From assembly GCA_027405735.1 (NCBI GenBank), contig JAPEHQ010000017.1, positions 1,061,501 to 1,125,500 on the forward strand: a DNA stretch of 64,000 nucleotides, written 5' to 3'. Both the position numbers and the translations under genes were made by a program. The DNA comes from Mucor racemosus (lineage: Eukaryota > Mucoromycota > Mucoromycetes > Mucorales > Mucoraceae). The notes under the pieces were generated by a model. That model was not told the origin of the DNA, searched no databases, and was given only the letters and a program-made list of their open reading frames with translations. Positions 12,426 through 24,671 of the stretch are shown here, one piece after another; position 1 is the first letter of the stretch, and each line of letters begins with the position of its first letter.

Positions 12426-12578
12426 CAGTACACTATGAACAAAAATCTCTTAATTCTCTTAATTGTGCCACATTAAGGAAAATAAGAAAATTTACACTGC
12501 TTATTTTTTTTAAATTTTGTCTTGTTTTCCTTAATGTGGCATAATTAAGAGAATTAAGGGATTTTTTTTTCATAGTGG
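12426..12578. mobile_element. Fold-back MITE, possibly Tc1/mariner-related
   Basis: 12431-12577 begins CACTATGAACAAAAATC and ends GATTTTTTTTCATAGTG, with terminal inverted repeats of roughly 55 bp around a short AT-rich loop. It is absent from direct repeat D copy 1. If the ends are CAGTACACTATG and CATAGTGG, the target duplication is TA, as for Tc1/mariner elements; if the ends are CACTATG, it is GTA. No coding capacity, so it would depend on a transposase elsewhere. Confidence 0.75.
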
Positions 12579-12974
12579 TATGTCCAACAATACAGTAGTA
12601 GTAAATAATAATGTTTGATCTTAGAATGCGGTTAAATAAAAATATCAATCTCTAATATAGGAGGCTGCTACCTACAGTAAATTAAAAATATTAGTCCATT
12701 ATGTTAGCATGCGTATTCAGATAAAAGAAAGGAATATCCGCTTGATAATAGTCTGATATGCCTTATCAAACAACAGTAAATATATCCTTGGAATATGAAA
12801 ACAAAAAGAAAGAACCAACACACGTAGAAAAGGACTTTCAAGGCTTTACATTATTTAGCGCAATTACAACCCTGCTAAATTGCTCATTTCGGTCAATGTA
12901 AAAGCAGCATTACAGCGCATGAAGAACCATAAACTAAATAAACAAAACAGGCAATATCTGTTATCATAGAAACA

Positions 12975-15670
12975 TACATTTTTCTATCAGAAAAACCGTC
13001 TGTCATATCATAGATTTGTTAAAAAATTGCACAAGCGAGCCCGCAGAGCAACGCCGTAATTGAGCATCATAGCAACATCAAACGGCTAAGTCTCTTAGAC
13101 CACCGAAGACTATGGTATTATCTAGGTTTTAAATAAAAAAGCGTTTTTTTAAAAACTTTTCTTATATTTAACCACGTGCGGTTTGAAAATTCAGTTTTTG
13201 TAGCGGACATTTTCGGGGCTCATTTTATCCTTACCAACACTCATGATTTTGATCAAAAAATAGAAAAATCAAATTTTGATACCAAAATAAACGTTTAAAT
13301 ATACTACATTGTGAGAGAAAATTGTAGCCATGACTAATACACATTTTATAAAAACTTAATATTGAATGTTGAGTTATAAAAATTTGTACTTTTGCCCCAA
13401 AAACGGAATTCTGGTTAAAGGATTTTCATGTAATATTTTGCAATAAAAATGTTTGTTATTTTTTATTGAACAAATAGAGCGCTAAATTCCGTATATGTGC
13501 ATATTTTTCATTTTATAATTGGTAGTATAATTAACTCTAGATTTGCAAAATCAGAAAAAAAAAATTAAAAAATGTCAAAATTGATGATCTGGACAAGATT
13601 AATTTTCGAAATTAATATTCCGCTTATAAGCCTTGTAAGTCTTAAAAATAAGAGATTTTATAATATTTGGAAATTTTTTAAGACTTTACGGTACTTTACC
13701 TGTTCAGGATACTGGCTAAAAAATATTGAGCTGGATTATGTGATATGTAATACTAATAATGAGCGCAGAAGGTATGGCTTATTGTAAGTTCTTAATAGGT
13801 TATCTGTACATGATCATTAGAGTTAGGAACTGTAACGAACGATGCATATCAACTTTATTTCAATTATGGAATAAGGTGGAGTGATTATATTATATATTAT
13901 ATTTAGTCTTTCTAAGATGATGTAATATTATTTAAGCTGATGAGCCAATGTAAATCTTCTTTACCTGCCATTCACATCAATTTTTTCTGTTATAAAGAAT
14001 ATTCTCCCGTTTAATCAATCATCAAAGAATATTTGATCTACTTAACTTTGCCTTCTCCTTCTTGTCGGAACTAGCTCTGGTCAATCTATTCCCATCAAAT
14101 CCTCATACAACTAGTCTTCCAACTTGTAAAATCAATACTGAACTGTCGAATGTTATATCCTATATCTGCGCTCCTAAAACATATAAATACCTGATCTTTA
14201 TACCCATAGTTTGACATCTTCATCCTTTTTTCCTTATACATATACTTAAATAAATATATCTAGTTCTAATTGTATCTTAGCTGGTTATCTTAAGTATATA
14301 TATAAACGGTACCTACAGTACTTGGTTCAAGCTTACTATTGTAAATCGTTATACATTTTAATATTGTATGGTAGTTTATTTGATGATAATATAGTCTTAT
14401 TTTATAATTATTGCACTAGAGGTGATTTACATTATTAAGTTTTAGTCTTATCTCTCCAATTATTATAAACATAAATATGACCATCATCACTGGAACCTAT
14501 TGTCGCTTCTTTATCCTTTTTGTCCCAAACCGATTTATTCAATACTTTATTAGAACCAACTTAAGTACTACTTGCAAATGGCTCCTCGGTATACTGTATG
14601 CATCCAAATTCCATAAATTAAATTGACTGGTTCATTTACAGTAATATCTAACGTATCATCAGCCAGCAGCCTTATTATGACAAATGTCAATCTAAAACTA
14701 ATTATTTTAAACAAGGAGCCGAGCTTTTTTTATGCAGCCGAGCTTTTTTTTACGCATCACTAGAGCTCGTTTACCCCACACGAGCTTTTTTATGCAGCGA
14801 CTAAAACTCATCATTTCAATGCGAGCTTTATTTTACCTTTCCAGTGACAAATATCTAAAGTAAAGCAAACTTATTATGAATATCAATTGACAATTATCTA
14901 AAGTAATAATGTCATATTATTTACTAACTATTATTTAAATTTGAACTTTTTGAAAAGAAGTCAAAAGCTTGGCTCGTTGTGGCGAGGAGCTTTGTTGTTC
15001 AAGCTCGTCCAAGGCTCGGCTCTTGTTATTTTATACTTAAATATGCCATTACATGCAACCCTATTTCTAATATAGAAGTGGTGATTCAACTTCAGTGGAC
15101 TTGTATGAGGAGCACCCAAAAATATTCACAGAAGATTTGAATTTAAATACAGTATGTGTCGTATATTTTCAGGTTTGATAAATAATACTTAAAAAAGAAT
15201 ACAATTAAAAGAGAATGAGTAATGAATCAGTTATTTAACTATATAATAAAAACAAGATATTGTTTATTGAGATATAAAAGTATGACATTGAGATCCTGAG
15301 ATGTAATCTAAGGCACTATTGAACCATTAGTTCTGTTTGATAGTAATCTCTGGATGGAAATGGATCAATCATAATTTAACCGTTCTTGCAGAGCTTGTGA
15401 GTTGTCTTGTTTCAATGCTGCGCTAAATATGCTTGGATGTTGATGATTTGATAGCTACTTGATTGATAAACCGTTGGGATGAAATAATATGGTGTCATAA
15501 TTGAGGTCCAAGCGTTATTGGTAATTGCTGGATTAAACTTAGTACGCTAGGATTTTCTTATACCCAATATCAAGACTTTGCACTTCAATACATGTCGTAG
15601 TCAATAGATTGTAGTAAGATGGATTGATACTGTAGAAGGTGATAATGTATGATACTAGTAGGTGGAATAC
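12975..15670 (-). repeat. Right arm of the large inverted repeat (about 2.7 kb)
   Basis: Reverse complement of 4575-7272 (see that entry). The outermost 0.5 kb is repeat S. The right arm has about 20 bp extra near 14735-14755 in the poly-T/GAGCT-rich segment and small indels in S. No convincing target duplication could be assigned to the outer ends of the whole 11.1-kb structure. Confidence 0.9.
14030..14625 (-). pseudogene. Decayed beta-propeller-like gene fragment in the right arm
   Basis: Mirror copy of the relic at 5629-6220, read on the minus strand, with the same disabling stops. Since both arms share the same defects, the piece was already broken when the arms were duplicated, or the arms have been homogenised since. 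Confidence 0.4.
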
Positions 15671-15744
15671 AACAGTATTTTTGTTTTTGTTTTCTGCAGT
15701 TGTAAATATTAGTTTATTATTTTGCAAAACTTAAAATTCATTAT

Positions 15745-16770
15745 CCAGGGATTAATTTCTGTATTCACAAGATAGGTCTAATTGAATGCTACTCTGCATT
15801 TTTTGTTTTAGCAAAAAATATTGCTTTTTCGTCGAGAAAATTAAAATAATAGTTCTTACCATAGCCTAAAATTTATCATAACGGGGTTCCAAAATTTATC
15901 TGTTGAAATAAACGAAAAATGATTCAAAAAAACAAATTCGTTTAATGGCTCCTGAACTACAAAGTAAGCCGACCTAGCGTATTAAGCGGTTTTTGTACAG
16001 TTTTGGATTTGGCATTCACTGAAATAAAAACCAGACAAATACTTTACATTAAATTTTGCATAAAATTCAATTGAAATTTTGGAGGTTTTTTGAAGATACA
16101 CATCACTTTTTATAAGCATATTTAAAATATAACTCATTGAAATGATGCGCAAAAACATTATCTATCTATCGAGCTATCGCAAAAGTTTTTAGCTGCATTC
16201 CTTGTAGAGAAAACGAGATTTTTATCAAAAACAATTTCAAATTCAGAATTTGGGATGAGGGTATACAAGGGAAAAATGGACGCTAGAGATGAAAGTATCT
16301 TTTTGTACGCATTTTTGAGGATATCTCCACGAAAAATCAATATTTTGAAAAAAACTAAATTGGGTCCAAAAGAGCTCAACAAGGTCAATGATATAAATGT
16401 AAAAAAGAAAAAAAAAGCTATTTGATTTAATGAATATTTTGAAATCTATTATGGGAATGCCAAAAAATGAAAAAAAAAAAATAAAAGTGCTCAGAATTAT
16501 TTCATACTGAAATATGTCATAGAGAACGTCAAAACAAGTAAGTTTTATTATCAAAACGTGTTGGTATAGCTTATCTGTTTGTAGAGATATTACGGCCCAA
16601 AGCTTTAAATTTTTAACAGGGTAAATTGAAAGTTAAATATTCAAAGAATATTTTCTAAAATATGGAGCATGGTAAGCAAAATTAATGAAAACTGCATTGA
16701 GCTGGAGCATCTCAGGCGTGCTTGTATATTTTTATTCTGAATATCAACATTCAACAACGTTAACAATTTG
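15745..16770 (+). repeat. Dispersed repeat R1 (copy A)
   Basis: About 1 kb, shared in the same orientation with about 27890-29080 and with the LINE-split copy at 46965-47077 plus 50083-51230. Landmarks are GCAAAAAATATTG followed by CGTCGAGAAAA near 15810, TGGAGGTTTTTTGAAGATAC near 16080, and GGATGAGGGTATACAAGG near 16252. Copy A is the most diverged in its 3' third. A minus-strand frame at about 16158-16388 contains ILIFRGDILKN and LASIFPLYTLIPNSE, also seen in the other two copies. Confidence 0.85.
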
Positions 16771-18181
16771 TACATGATTTCTGAGCTACCTACATTTTTA
16801 CATATTAGGCAGCTAAGAGGACATTAAGGCCTATACATCTGTTCTTTGTTTTCAACCCTTTTTATTTAATGATGTCTTACACATTGATATGAAAGATAGA
16901 TATTTGTAACCCAACCATGTTTTGAATAAAAAAAAAGCAATGGAACAGTGGACGTGATCATTCCATCACAACTATGGTACTGCTGGAAATTCATAGTCAG
17001 GTACAAAAAATAAGATTAGTTTTAAGGGGAAACATTGATGACTTTTTACATGAAACTTGAATGTTTTAAACTTTAAAATTTAATATTCATAGAAGAAACA
17101 AGCGCTTAGTAACTCTGTTTAATGAAATATGACATATTGTAAAGTATCATCAGGAACAATCATAAGATTTTCCAAAAGCATCAAATAGCAGTTTGTTGAC
17201 TGGTACAAGGTGATATTATGTACCAATCAGTCCTTTAAAAACAATTTGCATAAGAATCTTTAGAATTTTGAAAGCTATTAACGTTTGATGTACCTTTGTA
17301 ATCTGAACGAAAATTTAAAAAATCATTTGGTTTTCAAAGATTATTGTTTATCTTTATATGCGTCTTTTTTTTTTTTTTACAAATATGTGCTAAAGATGCA
17401 GTATTCAAAATAAAAGTCCTGTGTTTCAAATTCAAAATGTCAACAAAATATCAGGCATTATAATTTCGCTAAAGTGGTTAAATATTTAGCTTTGTTTTAC
17501 CTCAGAGCAGAGCAAATACTTTTGATACATGAACCAGAAAATACCATAGAGAAATGTGAGTGGGGCAACCGTGGCCATTCATGATTTATTAGTAAACCTG
17601 TTCCAAATGAAAATAAGCATGTTTATTAGTCCATTTAGAATCCGGTTTGAAAATAATAAACTAACGAAAAGAAGTTTAGAATATTAGAATTCACTCTGGC
17701 ATTGTATGATAGTATCATAGATAGCTAAATAAGTGTAACAGGCTCTACGTTAAGGTCAGCCTAAAATGAAAAGCTTTGACCCACATAAATGGCTGTCTCT
17801 TCCTTTTTACAGTATTTTTACATGTAATAGTTAACATGGATTGTCATACAAGGCACAACATGTAGAATTGTGCTATACAAAACCAAGCAAAATTGGCTTT
17901 GAAATGTACCATAATTTGCCCATTTTCTAAAAAAAGGCCCTTGTACAGTTTTTTACTTGTAGGACAATAGAAAAAAAGGGATCGACGATATGTTCATATT
18001 ACTGCGTTTTCCTTTTGATTATATTGTTGAATTTGAAGGATAAAGTAAAAATAAGATGTAGCAACCTCAACAATCACAAAAAACTACATCAAGCAAGATT
18101 AATATTACTCAAACACGTAAAATACAAATTTAGAAATTCGTAAGCATTTTAGTAATAAAAAAGTAAGGTTTTAAATCAATG

Positions 18182-18212
<31 letters not shown>

Positions 18213-19826
18213 TTGGATCGAGGTACAATCAACCACCATCTATTTTTTTTTTTTTTTTTTTTTTTTTTTCGATAGGAGATTCCCTCTCCCAAAGAATCAA
18301 AGGAATGATATGGTGGAATTCAGGTTTTCCTTTTGCTGATCTCATTTTTATTGCTCTGATGACGGATTGCGCCGAATGCATTATTATTTAATTTAATTTC
18401 AACTTGCATTCAAGTTCTTATTGCATGCCAAAGCCGCATAACTCTAAAGTGTGATAGTACTTGCTGAATCTAAAGTAAATATATAAATAGCAATATTGTC
18501 TTTTTCATGAAATAAAAGAAAAAAAAAAAGTCTATTTTGTTGTCTGTATAATATATTTTAACAGAACAAAAGCAAAATTCACGTGCATTAATAATGCAAG
18601 TAAATGATTTATTGTTTTTATCAATTATTTCCTTTTCATGAAGAAAGTAAACGTGTCAATTATGACTATATGGTTTAAACGGTAACTATTTTGACTTTCA
18701 GGGGTAATTTTAAATTATGATTTTTCGGAGCAGGTTTGTAAACACCGCGCAAAAGAACTCTTTTATAAGCACCTTTTTCCAAATGCAGTTTATTATTATA
18801 ACTTTTGACATTATAAATAGATCAACACTCATTAACCAGGTAAACAATTATATACAACTGAATACGAAAAGATTGATTAAAAAACAAGGAAAATAACCAG
18901 TTAAAAGACTAGATTTGAGCGGAAATTTCTTTAATTAGAAGAAGGGCAATAATTCCCTTTAGACTTGCTTAGTTATAGGCTCCATTTATAAGGTAGTACA
19001 TGATGGATAAATTCAGAGTACGCCTGTGTATAATATAATGGTTTGTGACTAATGGGAAAAAAAGAAGCCAAATGGCAACAGCTGTAATGAATATAATGGA
19101 CAATATTTGATCTGCAAAACAAGTAAAACGTGGCGTGATAAATAAATAAATGAATAATATTAAAAATCAAGGGGGTTTACAGATGGGGTTAAATGGCAGT
19201 AAATCTCTTGAAAATTCAATGAAAAAAAATAGAGATGCTGTTCCGAGACCCACACCAGTTGTATATTATTGTATATTTTTTCAGTGTGACAGACCCCTAT
19301 TTTGGTGATTATGCACACATTTTATATAATCCTTTCTTCCTACAACGCACGTCCATCATTAAACGATGGTTGCCAAGTTGCAAAAATGCAGAAGGTGTGC
19401 AAGTACTACATTTGTTTCACTTTGCAGATCATTTTATTATTTCAAAATGTTTATTGTATTGAGTAGAAGCCAAATGTTTTTAAAAGAAAAAAAAAAAAAG
19501 GTTAAGCTTTCTCGTATCTATTTTTTTTTTCTGACTCTGGTTGTGTAGTTTAAGTAGTTTATATATAGGGGATCCAACCATAAAAAATATACATCCGCTC
19601 ACTCGTTCACTCGCTCACTCTCATTCACTCTCTCATATAGTCAGTTCTGCCCCTCAACCTTATTGTCGTTTATTTCGACATCCGCCTTTTAGTTTGCTTA
19701 TAAAGATCCCTAGATCCAAACGAGAAACCTTCTTTTTCCTTTTTGTTTCTCGCTTTCTTCTTTTTTTTTTCTTTTTCGTTTTTGCATTTAATACATATAA
19801 ACAGTTATTCCTATTAATAAAAAAAA
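16771..19826. other. AT-rich intergenic region with microsatellites; 5' flank of the NDT80-type gene
   Basis: No gene could be supported. It holds an (AT)n microsatellite at about 18181-18208 and a poly-T run at about 18242-18269. The last 250 bases before the next gene are rich in CTCACTCT-type and CTTTT-type pyrimidine stretches (19590-19790), as often seen upstream of fungal start codons. The 116-codon frame at 19541-19891 simply reads through this pyrimidine tract and into the real first exon in another frame. Confidence 0.5.
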
Positions 19827-21448
19827 ATGAACTCTACTCACGAATCAAAAGAATGGCATCAAGCTACTTCATTACAGCATCCAATGAATGAGAGTAATGT
19901 TTCTCAATCACCTCAGTTACAGCATTATTCCCCAATGCCAACAATGGATCACCATAGTTACGGTCAATCATTTCCTCAGGGTCCTATGCATCCACCTGTG
20001 TAAGTATTTAATTTTTTTTAAAGTAATTTTCCAATGGGAAATCATACATTTATGGTGCAACATTGCACGCAACTCAAAAGATGTATGGCTGATTATCTTT
20101 TTGGTATATTTTGATTAACGATTTGATAAATTATAGCCATCATCATCATCAACTTCCACCTTCAAATAATTATTTGCCACCAGGAAAATCAGACTCGGAT
20201 CCTCGCTTACCTGGGTAAAGTGCAAAATAGTTTTAATGTTATTTTTTTTTTTTTTTTTTTTTACTAACCTACTTAATCTTAATATAGTATGATGGCTCTT
20301 TCTCAACCTGGCACACCTCGTCCTAGTCATCACACATCCCCAATCTCAAAAAAAGCACATGCTAATTATACCACTTCATCATTCCATGCTGCTCCCTATG
20401 CTCATCCCGCTCTTGCTCGTAAGAGAGGTAGAAGCGAATTATTTTCAACTGAACTTGGTCCTTTCTTTAGTTCCACAAAACCAGTTGACAATTTATATGC
20501 ATTGGATAGATCAACATTGTAAGTAATTCTTACAATAATAATTAAATACATGATACTAATTTGAAAATAATAGATTAACTCTTCGTATTCAAGCCAAGAT
20601 GGATAGAGGTTTCTTTTTAGCTGATAATGATTGGACATGTTATCGTAGAAATTACTTTCAAGTGAGTGGCGCTTTTGCCATTCATGGTTTAAATCATTAT
20701 TATGCTGATCAAGAAACTCAATGTTTAGTTCAAGTAGACGGTGTATTCCATCCTGTTCATAACTTTTCAATGAACATCTCGGCCCGTGTTTCAAATAGCG
20801 ATAAAAAGATTGAATTGGTTCAACATACTCCCAAGAGAGATAAGGGACCTCAATCTACACCTACTGCTAAATTAATTATGCCAGGTGGAAACTTGAGTAT
20901 GAGTTCTGTTGGTGCTAATCAAAGTATTGTTACTTTTGAAAGAATTCAATTCAAGACAGCTACTGCTAATAATGGTAAAAGAAGAGCTGCTCAACAATAT
21001 TATGTTTGTTTAGTTGATCTTTATGCTGAAATTGAAGGTAACAAGAAGATCAAAATTGCTTCTTGTCAATCTGCTCCTTTGGTTGTACGTGGTCGTAGTC
21101 CCGGTCATTATTCTGATAATCATGATCGTTACGAAGGTGGTAGTAACCCTATGCCTATGAGTGCTGGTAATCCTACTGGACCACCACCACCACCTCCTCA
21201 ACATCATCAACAACATCAAGATGATCGTTATAGTGCTGCTAACACTGCTACAGCCCCTTTTCCTCGACCTCCAATGACACCTCCCGGTGTAATGGGACCA
21301 GATTATGGTTCACCTTATCCTTATCAAGCTTACCCTACAAATTATCCTCACTTTTCAAATGGACAAGGGCCTATGCAACCTAGTATGATGCCACCTACAC
21401 CAACTGGTCAACATCCACCTCATCATCATCATCCTCAACAACATCCTC

Positions 21449-21497
<49 letters not shown>

Positions 21498-21987
21498 GCA
21501 ACAACATAATGGTAGCTCTTATATGGTTCCAAGCATGACATCAGATCCATCTTCATCCGAGACATCATCCCCTGATCTTTATAACGGAGAATTCGGTCAT
21601 GGAAACAACGGAGGAGCACCCGCACCAGGCGGTAATAATGTGTTGCACGAAGAAGCTAATAAAATGAATCATCCTCAACATCAACAACCCCAATTACCCC
21701 ATCCTCATCATAATCATCATGCTATGAGTAATATGCATATGTCTACTATGGATAATAATGACTGGCGTGGACGTATACCTAGTGGACATCAATCTCCTGC
21801 TATTGGATATGAACAACAACATCAAAATTCATATTTCTCTCAACCTTCATCAAATAATAATGGTCAAAGTGCATTTTCTAATTCTTCTGCGCCAACTACA
21901 CCATACGGTGGTCCCACTAATTCTGCTACTGCTGGACCAAGAAAATATACATCTGGTCCTACTACTATTCAACAACAAGCATCATAA
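19827..21987 (+). CDS. NDT80/PhoG-type transcription factor
   Basis: Four exons (19827-19999, 20137-20214, 20288-20518, 20574-21987) with GT-AG introns give an intact frame of 631 residues. The start ATG follows an A-rich leader. The N-terminal 120 residues are rich in Q, H, P and S. The NDT80/PhoG DNA-binding fold covers about residues 125-310, with ARKRGRSELFSTELGPF, RIQAKMDRGFFLADNDWTCY and the RRNYFQVS block that marks this family. The C-terminal half is low-complexity: PPPPPPQHHQQHQ, a run of about 20 Q (21440-21510), and N/H-rich stretches. The family includes yeast Ndt80 (mid-meiosis) and Neurospora VIB-1 (heterokaryon incompatibility, secreted enzymes, starvation); which role applies here cannot be told. 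It acts in the nucleus. Codons in the Q run are mainly CAA with CAG, so the length is likely polymorphic. Confidence 0.93.
21440..21510 (+). repeat. CAA/CAG polyglutamine microsatellite in the NDT80-type gene
   Basis: Continuous CAA triplets with a few CAG, encoding an uninterrupted Q run preceded by HH and QQHPQQ stretches. A tract typical of disordered regions in fungal transcription factors. Confidence 0.9.
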
Positions 21988-22599
21988 AAGAAAAAAAAAA
22001 AAAAACTACCTTTATTTATAATTATTTATGAAATTTCTTAATACCACAAAATCCCCTATTTAATCATTGTATAAGCTTTTTCTTTTCTTTTTTTTTTTTT
22101 TTCTTAAATTTATGTAATTTCTTCCAAGGCCATGCTATTTCTATTTTCCTTTCTACCGTTTTCATGCTTCTTTTTTTTTCTTAAAAAAAACAAAACAATA
22201 TCTATATTTATATCTTACTATTTACTATATATTACTATTAAAGATTTTTTTTTTTTTTGACATTTACATGCAGTGTTACATTTTTAATGTACATTGATGA
22301 TCTTGACCACTTTACCGCCTCTTTCGATAACGGTGAAAGGATACACGAGTAAGGGTCGTATTGGACAGCTTGTACAATTTCCAAACAATCTACTCGGCAT
22401 GTTTCACTTTATTTCTTTTAACCAAGTGCACACAATCGTTGCACACATTGAGGACAAGGAAAAATGTCATAGCGTTATTGTTGTGCATAGCATCAGTAGT
22501 TGTTACATTTCTGCTGAAGCTCAATGTGACTACTGGAGTGAGGCTAAAGAAGATTGTTAAAAGCAATACTTGGCTTCTTTTTCGATATTTCATTATATC
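21988..22599. other. 3' flank of the NDT80-type gene and short intergenic region
   Basis: Starts with A-rich and T-rich tracts of a likely 3' UTR. On the minus strand, 22284-22400 encodes a 38-residue frame with an N-CTSC-P motif followed by TVIERGGKVVKIINV. An overlapping frame upstream reads FPCPQCVQRLCALG. Together they recall a zinc ribbon, but I could not build a gene. A plus-strand frame of 88 codons (22294-22560) has no recognisable feature. Confidence 0.3.
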
Positions 22600-24671
22600 A
22601 TGTCTCTAGCATTGGAGCAATTCCAGTATATATTACACTCTGAAAAACTTGAATCTATCATAACAAACCGAGAATTTATATTATCCTTTCTTGATCAATT
22701 GCATACAGTAAACAAACAACACGCTTTCCTCGTAGTAAATTTGCTTATTAACCAAATCTATGTAGAATCTAAAAGAATTGAATACGTCAAACCAATGTTA
22801 TGAAAATTACCCTCAAATAGGGTCGCTTTTAACCCAGGCCTCAGTAATAAATTCTTTGGTATTATTTTGTACGAATTCTAGTTAATTTTTTTTAAGACAC
22901 ATCGATACATAGGCCATGATTCAGATATAACAAAACTAGTATTATCTTGTCTCTTGGAATATGCTAAATTAGACCTCGATCTTACTAACGATAATGCAAC
23001 TATACCAAAGTAATACATGGCAAAAAACAAAATCCGCTCATTTTTTGATTAATTTTTCTATTCATAGATCTAATCTCTGGTGCATTATTAGACTACGGCG
23101 ACTTATAAATGTAGAAAAAGAAACACCACAATCACCACCTGATGTAGATGTTCTTATCACCAAAATATCAGAATTACTAAACGATCAAACTAGCAATAAC
23201 GTTGTGCTCAATAATAAACTTTCGTTTGCTTGTTTAGGTTTAATGCACGAGAAGAAGGCTTTTCCCATCATTGAAAGTTTTGTCAATCTTGCATTACCTT
23301 CGCAGGAAAATACTATTGTTGATTTGACTAATTTTGATCCACCCCAAAGGCTGTTATCTAATCACTTCTTGAGTCATTTGGCGATAGATGGTGATGTGCA
23401 TAAACATTCAGTCGCATGCTGGTCAAATGACCTAAGAACAAGGTATATTTTTATTGGATCTAGTATAGTCGATATCTTGGCTAAGCATATATTGATTAGG
23501 CTTTTATTGAACTACAATGAATTGCTGGATACCGAAATTTTAGATTTAATCATAATGCATATCGACTCGGATCGTTATGAAAGTGTACATGCAATGCAGC
23601 ATCAAATCAGTCAACATCATCTTTTAAAGATCGCCATTGCCTCACCCATTCTGAGCGAAATTTTGATGACCAAATTAGCATCATACGTTGTTTTACTTCT
23701 AGATTGGAAGGTCGTACGTATAATGCAAATTGTATATCGCATTCTAGAGGCAGTATCATCATGCAAAATTTTCAACGAATTCATGCCACAAAAATCCAAT
23801 TTTCTATCCAATTATATTTATAGCGGGCCGTTCGATTCCATAGAAACGAGGAAAAATATTGTTTGGTGCTTATCACTCGCTTCCATCCGAAAAGTGTGGC
23901 TACTTATTAACACGCTGGTGGATTGGAGTCAAACATCTGACCTATGGACTAGTAAGGTAAGATGTTTTTGTGTGTACGTAGATCAAGTAGAAATATCTAA
24001 ATGGGGTTTGATAGTTGGAAGACATCCTTGTATACATCAACTGGATTATATGCCCAACAAAAGACAATCGAGAATCTCAATCATTTTCAGATTTAAAAAG
24101 TTGGATTCAATCAAGTCGAGGTATTTTACAATTAGGAAGAATTGTTTTACCAATAAACTCCAACACGTTTTTTTTTTAATGTTTCTAGGAAAAGGTCTTT
24201 TTCACAACTTGGCCAGTCTATGGCGTAAATTATTCTGTAGTAATGCGATTATTCTCTCCCTGTTTGTCATATCAATTCTAAATCATTTACATGTGGATCA
24301 ACAAATATCATTGGTACTACTAGCATTTCGCTTAAAACTGTAACACATTTCGAAACGAAAAAAAAGAATAACCCAATTTTTGGTTTTTGTATCCTCTAGA
24401 TTCAAAATATTTACTTTTCCCCGGAGGAAAACCACACTACAATGTAAACGAACTAACCCGCCCTTGTTTGCGCTAAAAAAAATTTGTCAACTAAAATTTG
24501 TTTTGTTTTTTTACTAGTGCTAATGGTGAAAGGACTAGCAACGCAAATATTTATATTTTATTGGATTCTCTAGACGAATTAAAAACTATAATGCCTGCAA
24601 CATCCTCGATAAATATCCCACATATTATAAATCATATTCATGTGCATTTGTTGAATAATGATATTGTATAA
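22600..24671 (+). CDS. Unrecognised multi-exon helical protein (possible frame break in exon 1)
   Basis: The likely start is ATG at 22600 (MSLALEQFQYILHSEKLES). Coding sequence can be followed through about 22600-22800, 22810-22863, 22902-23010, 23069-23956, a segment from about 24021 (LEDILVYINWIICPT), about 24188-24344 and a last exon at about 24519-24671 (ERTSNANIYILLDSLDELK), with phases agreeing at most junctions. One junction near 22800 does not fit: the frame meets TGA and continues one base out of frame (NYPQIGSLLTQASVINS), so there is an unresolved intron, a frameshift or a sequence error. The join near 24185 is also uncertain. The protein is about 550 residues of mostly leucine-rich predicted helix, with no signal peptide and no catalytic motif I know. 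A large helical-repeat subunit of a complex such as Mediator is a possibility only; I do not recognise the family. Confidence 0.5.

Larger units (their letters stand above)
11185..12980 (+). repeat. Direct repeat D, copy 2
   Basis: Second copy of the segment at 7645-8985, followed at once by the right arm just as copy 1 is followed by the third arm copy. So the unit D plus arm is duplicated in direct orientation. Two younger insertions interrupt it, at 11729-12075 and about 12426-12578. Confidence 0.85.

Noticed and set aside
18350..18450. Possible box C/D snoRNA (CTGATGA near 18356)
   Set aside because: A single C-like box without a convincing D box, terminal stem or guide is not enough.
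19541..19891. 116-codon frame upstream of the NDT80-type gene
   Set aside because: It reads the pyrimidine-rich leader and then the first exon in a wrong frame; the real exon starts at 19827.
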